NCBI GenBank assembly: GCA_015680685.1
Contig: MNCI01009207.1
Coordinates: 42,045 to 82,689, forward strand
Source of the DNA: Gnetum montanum
Lineage: Eukaryota > Streptophyta > Gnetopsida > Gnetales > Gnetaceae
DNA length: 40,645 nt
Reading direction: 5' to 3'
Below the pieces are notes generated by a model. It ran no database searches. It saw only the letters and a program-made list of their open reading frames with translations, and was not told where the DNA came from. A program made the position numbers and the translations under genes. Within the stretch, counting starts at the first letter, position 1. The number at the start of each line of letters is the position of its first letter. Positions 30,880 to 40,645 of the stretch are shown in pieces.

Positions 30880-32100
30880 TTATGAGCAAGAAGTTGATTT
30901 TAGGTAGGTTTGAAGGAGCCTCAAAGAGCCATTGATGAGTAGAATAGACTAGTGGAGGGACTATCTAAGATGACCTCTTATTTAAAAATGAAAAGGTAAG
31001 TATTCCTAATTGTCATTTTGAGAAAAATATTTTATTTGAGGAGTTATAGTGGCATGCTAGGTTACATGGATAGGGATCAAACATTGGGACCTATGGGTAG
31101 GTAATATTTTTGGCCTAGTATAACAACTAAAGTTTTAAGATTTGTGAAGAAGTATTTGACTTGTCAAAAATTCAAAGGAGGCAAAAGAGTGGATGGAAAT
31201 TTTATGCCTTTATTAATTCCCAAGGTTCCATGGAAAAGTGTGTCTTGATTTTGTGAGTGGTATTTCAAAAACCAAATGTGAAAATGATGCAATTTTTGTT
31301 GTTGTAGATAGGCTCTTCAAGATGGCATACTTCATTCTTTGTAAGAAGATAAGTGATGCTTCTCATGTTGCAAATTTTTCTTTCTAGCATGTTGTGAAGT
31401 TGCATGAAATTCCTTTAAATATTTTTAATGAGAGAGACTCCAAATTTACAAGTTACTTTTGGAGGTTCATTTGGAAAATTTTAGGGATAAAATTAAATTT
31501 TTCTAGTGCATATCATTCACAATATAATGGCTAAACAGATATGGTGAATACATCCTTGTTGAACATATTAAGATATTTGTGTGATGGACAACCAAAAAAG
31601 TGGAAAAACTTGTCATGTCATGTTGATTTTTTATACAATAATGCTTTTCATATTACTATTGGGAAAAGTCAATTTGAGGTGAACTATGGATTTTGTTAAG
31701 CGATGGTGGATACCTAGAAGAGCTTTTATGGTGAAGCTCACCTTAGTGCTGATTTTGTGTAAGAGATGAGGGATCCCCATGCATAAGTTAAATCAAATCT
31801 TGAGAAGAAGGCTAAAGGGAGAGTCCTTAAGAGGAATGATGGTAAATAAAAGCCAAATTTCTTTGTTGGTGACTTGGTTTAGGTGCACTTGAAGAAGAAA
31901 TGGTTAAGAGGTATTAACTTCTTCAAGTTGAAAGCTAAGAAGATAAGGCCTTTCTAAATTAAGGCCAAGATTAATGATAATGCTTTTGAGATTGATTTAC
32001 TAAATGATGTTGGTATGTCTTTTATGTTTAATGTTCTAGATCTTGTATACTATCATGGACCAATTATAAGGAGACCATACAAGGTATCATTAATGAGTTG
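30880..32100 (+). pseudogene. C integrase (broken)
   Basis: The zinc-binding HHCC region near 31050-31170 is strongly decayed. The core shows LDFVSGISKTK (about 31242-31274), AIFVVVDRLFKMAYFI, FNERDSKFTSYFW (about 31420-31458), YHSQYNG-stop-TDMVN (about 31510-31551; the usual Glu is Asp), then LLNILRYLCDGQPKKWKN and KSQFEVNYGF. The C-terminus (VHLKKKWLRGINFFKLK, INDNAFEIDLLND, FNVLDL) ends near 32100. No chromodomain follows. Confidence 0.8.
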
Positions 32101-32303
32101 AAGGGGGGCTATTAATCAATCCAATCCTTAAATGGAGAAGAAGGCAATTATACTCAAGCAAAGAGAAGCTTCTAGTACTTGGAAGATCAAGAGACATGAG
32201 TAATTGATCCATTAGAAGGATCAGTCCATGGATGATGTTGTATTAGTCCATGAGTGAGGAATCATCTTAATCCCTACTTCCTTATTCACATCAATTCACT
32301 TTT

Positions 32304-32322
32304 GAAAGGATGGAAGAGCTAG
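32304..32322 (+). other. polypurine tract of C
   Basis: GAAAGGATGGAAGAGCTAG is purine-rich and abuts the TGTAGG start of the 3' LTR. Confidence 0.55.
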
Positions 32323-33207
32323 TGTAGGAACACCTCTCTTGATTTCTTTATGCTTGTTCCTACAAGTTGCTTTTATAGATTTCAAGCTCTAGAAAGATGT
32401 CTTAGAGGTCTAGGAGATGTCTTAGCTGAGACTAAGGCTATTCCAAGAGATTTCTTGAATGTAAAGAAGATGTTTTTCTAAATTATAGTCTTCTAAAGGG
32501 AGACATCTTTGATGAGATGTCTCAAATGTAGAGGACACATCTCACCCTCATGGGAGACATCCCAGAAGCATTTAGGATTAACAAAGAGATGTCTGGAAAA
32601 GCTAAGAGACATCTCATTTGAAGCTTCAATGTAATAATTGCAATGGAAAACAACTGAGAGAAGGTGAAAAAAGATAGAAACAACACATGAAATCCAAGTT
32701 GAGCATATGGAAGGTTTTCTTCATTTTTTTTCTTACTTTCTTAAGAAATATATTGTTATTTCATGCTTGTAAGGTATGAAGATAAGGAGAGATGAGATTT
32801 CTTGTAAGTTCAAGGGTGATTTTGGGTAATGGAGTGAGAGAACACATTGAATGAGTGCATATATGTTGTAGCTATAAGGTCAAATTGTTGTGTGTTTGCT
32901 TATGTATTCTAGTCTTGTTGTTATATTAAGATCTTAGTTTTGGGTTGTGGAAGAGGTTCTCCAGCAGTTGTGTCTTGCATTAAGGACAACCATTGTGTGG
33001 TTGTAGAGCCTCATGTTCTACAACATTGTTTGAGTGTTTTTGAGAGCTTTGGATATTTTATAGGCTTTGGAATTGTATTGTACTCTTCTATTTCAATAAT
33101 TGAAGATAGATAGTTTTCTTGTTTTCTAGTAAATTAATTATCTTTTCAAAATATCCAAATTTGGTGTTGGAAGGTGACTATAATATTGGAGTGAACCTAT
33201 TCTAGCA
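32323..33207 (+). repeat. 3' LTR of element C
   Basis: Matches 26719-27646 across its length, TGTAGGAACACC to ATTCTAGCA. It is shorter by about 40 bp, mainly within the U3 repeat array. Confidence 0.85.
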
Positions 33208-34809
33208 CTATAGCTAGCAGCCAATGGATGTGTCATAACCCTATCAATTAAGGCCAAAACCCAATGATTATAAATTTTTTATAAAAGAAATAAGACTAAG
33301 TATATTGAGTAAGCAAGGCTCCTAACCTGATGGCTAGTAGGGTGAGCATTAACTCTTCATGTTGTTGACTTAGAGGTTATTGTTTCAACTTCAAGCCCCA
33401 ATTAATCATATTAATGAGTGCTACACATTGGGTATAGTTTTTAGGGTTTAAAAACTAAGTTGGACTTTTAGGATTTGAAATGATCAAAATAGTCTATTTT
33501 GTTGACTTGGATCTCAATACACTAACACAATGGAAACATGAGGATTTCTTGGTAACTTAAACCTGATTACCATTCATAATTGATTTTAGGACTACAATAT
33601 TACATAGATAACTAGTTCATGCCTAACGCTTTGACTTATCTCTATTTCTTAATGAGGTTCTAAGAAGAATGTTGGTAGGATAAGACATTACAACATTAGC
33701 TTCTAAGATTTTGTTTCACCTAGGAATCTTTATGATACTAAGCCTTACTAGTTAAGCAAAGATGAGATAATCTTATAACTAGGTTGAATTCCTTAAATTT
33801 ACCATTGCATAGGTCCTAGGTAGAGGTGAGTAATGCCAAGTTACAAGAGCAAGTTTTAAGCAAGACATGGTCGACTTGGGCTATGATTACTAGCCTCATG
33901 AGAGGAACTTAAAATAACGTTAATTAATTAACATTCTAATAATACTACAAGATCAGTAAGAGTTACCTAAACCAATGTATCGTTATCTTACTAGGATTTC
34001 TCATAGTTGATGTATCTTATTAAAATGTAATAAGATCATATGGTTGTTGATATCCATGAAAGTTACTATGAAGGAAGTTGATGAGGCTCATCTTGAACAT
34101 GATATGTGTTCATAATTCTCTTGTAGATGTGTGTTCTAGAATTGGTTGTTCATGAAAATTAATAGAACGATATCTTCTACCTTGCATAGATCATCTTGGA
34201 TGTAAGGTGCATTTGGTGGTGGTTTGTTGCTCTCCTTGGGTCATGGCTTCATGGTTTACCATCTGATTATAGTTGGCCATTAATTATGATTTGGTCCTTG
34301 GGTAGTGGTTTTCTTTGATACAAGATATGACATTTCATTCCTAGATGTCATGGAAAACATCAAATATTCCTCACATTAAACATTATGTGTAAGAAAATTA
34401 ATAGAAAAAATAAAGAATAAAAATGAAACAAATTCTTTATTAATGTGAAATAGTGTATCAAGATCATGCTTTGAGGATTTCTTGGAATTATCTTTCTTTA
34501 GTATCTATCCCTTAGAGACAATCCAATAGTACCACCATAGCTAGACCTATAACTAACCAAAAGAAATGGCCAGTCACCTTCCTATGTTGCTTCACCTATC
34601 ACCTATTACCCACCTGTACTAGCTCTACAACTCCTTGATGATACAACCTCTAATACCCAAGTATAAATACCATAGGTCAAAGCCCCACAAGTCACCTCTA
34701 GAGACATGCTCATTATTACAATGCACTCTTTTGGATCTTAATTACAATAATTACAAAACTTGTTATGAAGAGACACCATCTTTATTATGGAGCAACACAA
34801 TTTGGGAAT
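33208..34809. other. unassigned AT-rich sequence
   Basis: No gene or complete element is recognised. It includes a tRNA-related relic at 33318-33400 and a TATA-like GTATAAATACC near 34661. Part of it may be the lost 3' end of copia relic D, but no RNase H motifs or LTR could be placed. Confidence 0.45.
33318..33400 (+). repeat. possible tRNA-related (SINE-like) relic
   Basis: CCTGATGGCTAGTAGGGTGAGCA resembles a tRNA D-arm/A-box region (about 33326-33348). AACTCTTCATGTTG sits where an anticodon arm would be, and GTTTCAACTTC (33382-33392) resembles a B box. It does not fold cleanly as a tRNA, and no tail or target duplication was found. Confidence 0.35.
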
Positions 34810-35200
34810 GAGGACATGATTACAACTTTTCATCCTTGATTCATTTTTGGAATCTATGGTTCTTTAGAATTGTTTCCATTCATTGGTACCATGTTCTTGG
34901 AGCATGCTTTAGTTTATATAATATCTTCAACTTGTACATGATACCTTCATCCTATATAAATCTTTTTGGTTGTTTTATGTAAATGTCTTCTTCCATGTCA
35001 TCATATAGGAAAGTGGATATTACATCATTCTAGTAGAATTTCTAGTAATTTCTGGTTTCTATTACAATCATTACTCTAAAGATATTCATTTTGGTAGGAT
35101 GTGTAAATATCTTTTTGTAATCAACTTCTTCTTGTTAAAGAAATTCTTGGCAACTAGTTTGGATTTGTACTTGTCCAAACTTCTATCTTTCTTTATCATT
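34810..35200 (-). pseudogene. D copia reverse transcriptase (fragment, broken)
   Basis: On the minus strand: EEVDYKKIFTHPTKMNIFRV (about 35130-35070), DDMEEDIYIKQPKRFI (about 35005-34955), MYKLKILYKLKHAPRTWYQ (about 34945-34885). These are the classic early RT motifs of Ty1/copia (the region before the YVDD box). The YVDD box and RNase H were not found. Confidence 0.8.
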
Positions 35201-35839
35201 GCATTAAATACTCATTTATAATACGTAATGTTCTTATTTATTAGTTTTGATAACAATTCTTAAACCTTTCATTTGATCATTATACTAAATTTTTATTGCA
35301 TGGCTTCTTTCTAGAAAGGTTTTGTAAGTGCCTCCTTTACATTTTTTGGTATTTTCTTGTTTAAGACACATGTACAAAGGCATATTTCTTTATCTATATT
35401 TCTACTTTGATTCATTATCATTATTGGTTGGTTGATATTTATTGGTAGTATCTCTCTTGCACTTTCAATAGTTTTGTGTCATCATTTTGGAACTTTTTCT
35501 TATTCATCTAGTTTTTTCTTATTTTAATGATATTCTTGATTATCATGGATATTTTGTACTTCTTCCTACTCTCCTCCTTAGTTTGGGATTCTATTATGAT
35601 GGTTTACGTTAATGGAATCTCTCTTTAGGTATATGTATTGATTACGATCTTTATTTGAAGCTATCCATGAAGTATGGTTTTTTGTAACATTTCAGTAATC
35701 AAACTATTTTCATTGTATACTACATCTCTTGAAATTACGGTACTTCAGGTCTCATCATCCTAAATTTTTTATTCTTTAGTGTGTTTATCATATCCAATTA
35801 AGGCATCTTCCCTTTCTTTTACGTCGCTTTTTTTATGGT

Positions 35840-36680
35840 CATGTACATGGTAGTATACTTTTCATCCAAATACCCTTAGATGTTCAACTTTTAATTTCTT
35901 TTTATCCCATATCTCATTTGAACTTTTAAATTTTAATATAGAAATTGAACTCTTATTTAATATGAATTGTTATTCTTATGACTTCTCCTCAAAACTTTCA
36001 TGTACATTTACTTGGGATAACATACATTTGCCCATCTCAACTATACTCTTATTCTTTCATTTTACCACTTTATTATGCTAAGGTAAGTAAAGTATTATTA
36101 ACTGATGGATAATTCTTTTATTTTGAAGAGATGTATTAAAATTTTATGATGTATATTATATGCAATTATATCTTAAAATTCTTTATTTTACATTAATATA
36201 TGATTATATTTATACTAATGCTAATATCGATATTTGATTACATTTATATAGATTTGAATGATCTTTTAGACAAATTAACCTTATATATATATATATATAT
36301 ATATAAGTAATAATAAATCTTGAATACAATATATGTATCCAATATTCATGTATTTTGAACACACCTTCTATATAATTTCCTAGAACTAACACTAGTAACT
36401 TGAATAGCTCATATAAAGAGTGGCTAGATATTTGTTATTTCCTTTTGAAGAAATCTACTCTACAATATTCTAATAATAAATGTTTCTTATCTTCTACCAT
36501 TTATAATAAACACCATTAACATATTCTGTCTTCATGCTACTCATAGTTCTATCTTTCAATTTCAACTAAAAAAATGGTGTGATCCTATTCTTACCTTCAT
36601 AATTATCACTTTCATGGACATTGAAATTCTTGCAAGTGGATATTCTATTTCATTATTTCTACCACCTTTGATATTTTGTC
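35840..36680 (-). pseudogene. D copia integrase (fragment, broken)
   Basis: Weak core start around PLARISMSM near 36630, then on the minus strand a decayed segment (36080-35990) where copia integrases carry the NG-VER-NR region (SIIKW-stop-NERIRV), and LNI-stop-GYLDEKY near 35890-35860, matching the usual HLRVFGC block. The identification rests on order and these short matches. Confidence 0.55.
36282..36305. repeat. (TA)12 microsatellite
   Basis: Twelve uninterrupted TA units inside the copia relic. Confidence 0.95.
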
Positions 36681-36937
36681 AATAAAATTGAAGCTTTTTC
36701 TATATTTTTGCCTCATTTTGTCATCTCTCTAAACCTTTCACTATAATAAGTTTACAAGTTTATTCTACATTTAGCATTCTATCAATATTATCAATATTTG
36801 ATTTTGTAGCCATAATTCTCCTCAGTGGAATCATCCTTGTTAATGAGATTTTTGGATGATTTCTCTAAGATCTTATTGTTATTTTTATTACTAAAGTAGA
36901 AAGTTAAAAATTAATAAATTGCTTAATTTTACATCTA

Positions 36938-37005
36938 GGAATTGAGCTCATGATCTTTTAGGTCTAGAAATCAAAATATTTAACTTTAATTAGTTATAAA
37001 GATGT
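36938..37005 (-). repeat. possible tRNA-related (SINE-like) relic inside D
   Basis: The minus strand has AGCTCAATTCC (36948-36938), close to a B box, with a weak A-box-like TAACTAATTAAAG about 45 bp upstream. It sits between the copia protease and integrase, where no coding is seen. Confidence 0.3.
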
Positions 37006-37399
37006 TAAAGGCTTTACCTTTTGTCATCGATAATTGGATATCTTCTATGAGTGATCATTTATAAGAGTAAAAAGTATTTATTTTCTCCTTTAGTCTTTGT
37101 GCCTTCATTACTGCCTATGTCTGAATGAATCCTTTGGATTAGTATGACTCTAGTAGTACTTTTTGAATTTTATGGGAATGGAGTTCTTGCATGTTTTTCC
37201 AATAAATAGGATTTGTAGACTTAGATCTCCTTTGAATTTAGATTTGATTATTCTTTTATATTCTCTAGTAACTTTTACATATAAGTGATACTTAGGTGTT
37301 TGAATCTTGCATGCCATAGGTTATTTTAGAATTCATTGTATCATGAAATATATATATCTTATCAAAAAATTTAGGGTAAATACTCCATTGTTTTTCTTT

Positions 37400-37690
37400 G
37401 TATTGAAAATTACTTTATTTCTAACCTTACCAATTTAGCAATGGATAAAATATTATGTTCTCTTACTTTTTGAGCATAGTATATGTCCTTAATCTTCATA
37501 GGTAATTGGTTGATTTCTACACCAACCTCTTTAACTCCTTTATAGTAGCATAGATCTCTTATAATAGTAGTGGCTTCTCCACTTATAGATGGGCTCATGG
37601 ACTTAAAAATTTCTTTTATTTATATGATATGTGTTTTACATAGAAAGTTAATCATCCATTTCACGTGAATCGTCTTTTTCACATAGTCTA
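37400..37690 (-). pseudogene. D copia protease and gag-pre-integrase linker (broken)
   Basis: On the minus strand WMINFLCKTHII (about 37665-37630) stands where copia proteases have W-x-x-D-S-G-C, so the catalytic Asp and Gly are lost. After a stop come MSPSISGEATT, LPMKIKDIYYAQKV (about 37510-37469) and HNILSIAKLVR (about 37463-37431), matching the conserved IKDVYYVP...NLLSI... block. Confidence 0.7.
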
Positions 37691-37825
37691 CAATTTGTAG
37701 TTAATTACCAACCACTATTTATTTAATCTATTTTTGGATCATTCTCTATGGTCTTTTATCTATGTTTTCCATTCTTTTCATCATCATTTTTTGTTTAGCT
37801 TGGATGACCTTTGAATTTTTGAGAT

Positions 37826-37880
37826 TCAACCAGAAATTTCTATATTTATGTCTCATTTATTCATATATAAAGCATGCATC
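37826..37880 (-). pseudogene. D copia nucleocapsid zinc knuckle (decayed)
   Basis: On the minus strand CFIYE-stop-MRHKYRNFW follows a Lys/Asn-rich stretch. A C-x2-C-x4-H-x4-C knuckle is recognisable, but the second Cys is Tyr and the last is Phe. Confidence 0.55.
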
Positions 37881-37910
37881 ATTATTCTTTAGTTTGTACA
37901 TCTTATAAAA

Positions 37911-40132
37911 GTTTCTACCATTATCATTCTTAAAGTTCTTTCCTTTTATCTTAAGCACTTATAATGTTATATCCCTAGTTTAAGGATTCTTTTTACTCTT
38001 TTATTATTATGTTTAGCCTTGCTTGATGTTGAATCCTTAAACTTTTATTTGCTAAATTCCTTATTTTTATGTGTAATTGCTTGCAATCCTAGTTTGCTTG
38101 ATTTTTCTTATGAGTTATTTCTACTTTGTGTGAACTTGTAGGATGTTCAACTATGACTTATTATACTATGTGGCCTTAATTATTTCATTAGGTGCTTTCT
38201 AATTATTTTTTCCTAATAATTATTTTAACTATTATTTTATGTCTCCATTGTGAGTTATTCGATTATGTGATTGTTTGGTTTTAAACACTTGACCTTGTAC
38301 TTGATGATAAATGTTTTACATAAGCTATAATTTTTGAGTAGTAATTTTTCATTTAAGCTATACCAATATTGTTTAGCTATATTTGGTTATAAGCAATATG
38401 GTAGTACATGTTATTTTTATTAATGACTTGATTAATTTATTTGATAAGTGTGTTTATATGTTAAGTTTTTCTATGGTTGCATATTTCATATATAGTATTA
38501 TAACACTCAAATTCTAGATACCTCTTCTTAGTTTGTATATCTTGTGACTTGAACCTTTGATCTGTTGTTTGACTAGCCTATGCTTTATGCCTATGTATGG
38601 CATGCTTGTGGTTCATGTTTGAATTATAATATGGATTTATTACATATTTGCGATATGTACATTATGGATCCTTTTATAATATTTTATTTCCTTTTTTCTT
38701 ATAATAGGTATTTATTTCTTATAATGGGATCATTGCTTCAATTTTTTAATTCTTAATGGCATAAGCAAATTTCCTTTTTCCTTTCATTTCACCTTTACTA
38801 GACAACAAGGTAATCCTTGCATTGATTTTTTCTTGTCTACTCATGATAATATAGACAGTGAAAAACTTTCTAGTAGGAAAATTCTCAAAACCTCCTCATC
38901 ATTATCTTAAATTCACTATTGTTACTTCAATTCCTCATATTCACTATAAGAAATGCAAAACTGATCATCTCACAGAAGACCTTCATAAAAAGTTCAAATA
39001 GTGGCTACTATGTTCATCAATCATGACAATGAGCTAGATTTGACTAATGTTCTTTTATCTATAGCTACTTGTGTACACATTAAGAAGAGGCATGTGTAAA
39101 CCCTGCTAACTAGGCTTTGGCTAGAAATATATTACTTTAAAAAATGATATATGCATAAAACCAAATCGTGGATTAATAAAAATCAAATGAATGCCAAGAA
39201 GAATGAACAAACAAAGTAGTAGGCATCCATAAAAATAGGTGCATAGGGGTAAGAAAAACATTAAAAAAAAGATAAAACATTATAAAAGAATACAATGAGA
39301 ATAGCCCCATGTAAACAAAACCTAACCTGTACACTAAGAAAAGAGGATGAAACCCTATCTTTCCAGCTAAAATTACATTTGTAGATACTAGAAAATTACA
39401 ACATAAATAAATTCAAAAATTACTAAGAAATTTCATAAGATCAAATTACATTAAAAAGGCATTGGACTCTAATGTTAGCAAAAACTGCCACCTATCAAAC
39501 TAAAAATTTCGAACACTACATAAATAAATAGTTAGAACCAACTTAGTCTTATATCTAACATAGGAAAAATATAAATACAATACTCACATAAAATACATAG
39601 TGCACAAACTCAAGCTGAACATTTAGCATAAAATCAACTTAAAAACTAGAAATATAATAGCAAACTAATAATGGTTTAAAACTAAATTCTAGGCATCAAC
39701 TTCTCCATCAAATTATTCCTCTTCATAAGTAATTGAATCACCTAGAAGGCATACAAAAATACAAGTGAATCATTTCAAAGATAGAGTAGGGTAAATAAGT
39801 TACAAATTACTCCCTTATGGATTTGGTTGAAGGAATTAAGTAGCTAGATAGTCAGCATAAAAAATAGTTGCAAACAAAAGTTATAATCCAAGATACAAAC
39901 ATAGATTAAATTATCAATAATGATCCAACCAAATGATCAAAATAAACTAACTAAAACTCCTCCTCTACCAACTAAACCTAATAAACAAACTAGACAAATA
40001 AACAATACCTATAAACTAAGATTGATTGCATAGGTACCTAGCTCATGAAAGACCAAGCTTGACTACATAGTCATTGTAAAGATAAATGACACTTATTAAT
40101 AGCTCATGACAAAATAAGCTTGACTATGTAGT
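37911..40132. other. AT-rich sequence, nothing recognised
   Basis: The left part may hold the lost copia gag. No reading frame, LTR or RNA gene could be supported. Just before LTR E a block of about 30 bp (AGCTCATGA...AAGCTTGACTAYRTAGT) occurs twice, at about 40041-40071 and 40101-40132. Confidence 0.5.
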
Positions 40133-40170
40133 TGATGAGAGCAGTTACTCTAGTGGTTACCCTAGCAGTT

Positions 40171-40345
40171 ATTCTAATTATTAGAGCAATTAATCTAGCG
40201 GTTTATTCTAATTATTAGAGCAATTACTCTAATGGTTTATTCTAATTATTAGAGAGGTTACTCTAGCGGTTTATTCTAATTATTAGAGAGGTTACTCTAG
40301 CAGTTTATTCTAATTATTAAAGTGGTTACTCTAATTATTAGAGTA
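40171..40345 (+). repeat. 34-bp tandem array in the LTR E U3
   Basis: ATTCTAATTATTA starts at 40171, 40205, 40239, 40273 and 40307, an exact 34-bp period, with a shortened unit after it. Each unit contains TAGAG and CTCTA (or close variants) as an inverted pair. Confidence 0.85.
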
Positions 40346-40500
40346 GTTGCTCCCAAGCCTATAAATACAGTGCCCATGCACACCATTGAGAGGGGAAGTC
40401 TTTTAGTAATCAAGTAGCAAAACTCTTATAGTCTGTTAGAGTATTTTCCAAGTGTCCACAGTAGGACGTTGAAGTGTGGATGGATCTTTATTCAAGCATT

Positions 40501-40534
40501 GTGTACCTGAGCACACCTTGTGTACAGCAATAAA
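40501..40534 (+). other. conserved LTR hairpin and AATAAA (LTR E)
   Basis: GTGT and ACAC close the loop ACCTGAGC (40505-40512), identical to the B loop. AATAAA follows at 40529-40534. Confidence 0.6.
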
Positions 40535-40645
40535 GACGAGCTCTTTGATTCATCCTTGCAGCACTTGAGATTTGTTTTCTTACACACTTATTTTATTTTA
40601 TTTTCTTATGCATTTATTTTATTTTATTTTATGCACTTTACATTT

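Larger units (their letters stand above)
26719..33207 (+). mobile_element. Element C: Ty3/gypsy element with tRNA-iMet-type primer site (dead)
   Basis: A 6.5-kb element with LTRs of 928 and 885 bp (TGTAGG to TAACA/TAGCA), a primer site resembling tRNA-iMet, gag, protease, RT, RNase H and integrase in gypsy order, and a purine-rich tract before the 3' LTR. The protease, RT and integrase C-terminus resemble the chromovirus-like group of plant gypsy elements, but no chromodomain was seen. The LTRs are roughly 85% identical by eye. The flanking 5-mers (CTTGG, CTATA) do not match. Confidence 0.85.
34810..37910 (-). mobile_element. Ty1/copia relic D (minus strand, no LTRs found)
   Basis: Reading leftward from about 37900 the order is zinc knuckle, protease, gag-pre-integrase linker, integrase, reverse transcriptase. 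This is the copia order, with integrase before RT. Every domain is riddled with stops and shifts, and AT-rich insertions separate them. No LTR, primer site or target duplication was recognised, so the ends are unknown. It is the most decayed element in the window. Confidence 0.75.
40133..40645 (+). repeat. LTR E, 5' part (cut by the window end)
   Basis: Begins TGATGAGAGC and continues with a 34-bp tandem array, TATAAATA (40360-40367), a block shared with B (GTGTCCACAGTAGGA, GGATCTTTATTCAAGCATTG), a hairpin (40501-40516), AATAAA (40529-40534) and GAGCTCTTTGAT. It is a third relative of the A/B LTR group. No polypurine tract precedes it, so it is more likely a 5' LTR, with its element outside the window. 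Confidence 0.75.

Noticed and set aside
31900-32110. Chromodomain after the C integrase
   Set aside because: The frame ends shortly after FNVLDL and no aromatic-cage motif was seen.
34655-34740. TATA-like GTATAAATACC with downstream sequence as a separate LTR
   Set aside because: No TG/CA ends, duplicate copy, primer site or hairpin could be found to support an LTR here.
36210-36392. Minus-strand frame with an Ile-Tyr repeat
   Set aside because: It is a product of the (TA)12 microsatellite.
40171-40345. 34-bp periodic repeats as a CRISPR array
   Set aside because: The whole 34-bp unit repeats with no unique spacers, and it sits upstream of an LTR TATA box.

Overview
The window looks like a gene-free, repeat-saturated stretch of a large plant nuclear genome. 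The evidence is Ty3/gypsy elements with Athila/Tat-like traits (a tRNA-Asp-type primer site and an FMDD reverse transcriptase box), a second gypsy lineage with a tRNA-iMet-type primer site, a minus-strand Ty1/copia relic, T-rich spacers, and strong A+T bias. I found no intact host gene, no intact structural RNA gene and no CRISPR array. Old, nested insertions whose LTR pairs are only about 85% identical by eye would fit a genome that removes repeats slowly, such as a conifer or another giant plant genome, but I cannot name the species.

Layout. 1-2393: AT-rich flank, including one arm of a long inverted repeat (repeat F, about 1300-2390). 2394-24842: a three-deep nest. Outer element A1 (plus strand) starts at 2394 and runs to 6464. 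Element A2 (minus strand, 6465-24394, target duplication TTTAT) sits inside it, and A1 resumes at 24395. A2 in turn carries element B (plus strand, 9767-22404, target duplication ATTAC). Both insertions can be checked inside the window, because each occupied site has an uninterrupted relative in the other A copy. 24843 is an N, and to its right lies the second, inverted arm of F (about 24900-26030). 26719-33207: element C, a second complete but dead gypsy element. 33208-34800: unassigned. 34810-37900: copia relic D (minus strand). 37900-40132: AT-rich and unassigned. 40133-40645: the start of another LTR (E), cut off by the window edge.

How the parts relate. A1, A2, B and E are related: their LTRs begin TGATGA, and each contains a TATA box and then the same small hairpin. 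B carries decayed gag, protease, RT, RNase H and integrase, then a long spacer and a decayed 3' ORF. A1 and A2 carry gag joined to an unrecognised C-terminal segment and then the post-pol spacer, with no pol, so they look like non-autonomous partners of B-like elements. Every coding region is broken by stops and frameshifts.

Most worth a second look: the covarying LTR hairpin, the pol-less A family with its conserved orphan tail, the mismatched ends of A2, a U3-like promoter copy in front of B's 3' ORF, the internal polypurine-like tract, and the dyad arrays in several U3 regions. Three N positions look like assembly joins, two of them between perfect 43-45 bp duplications.
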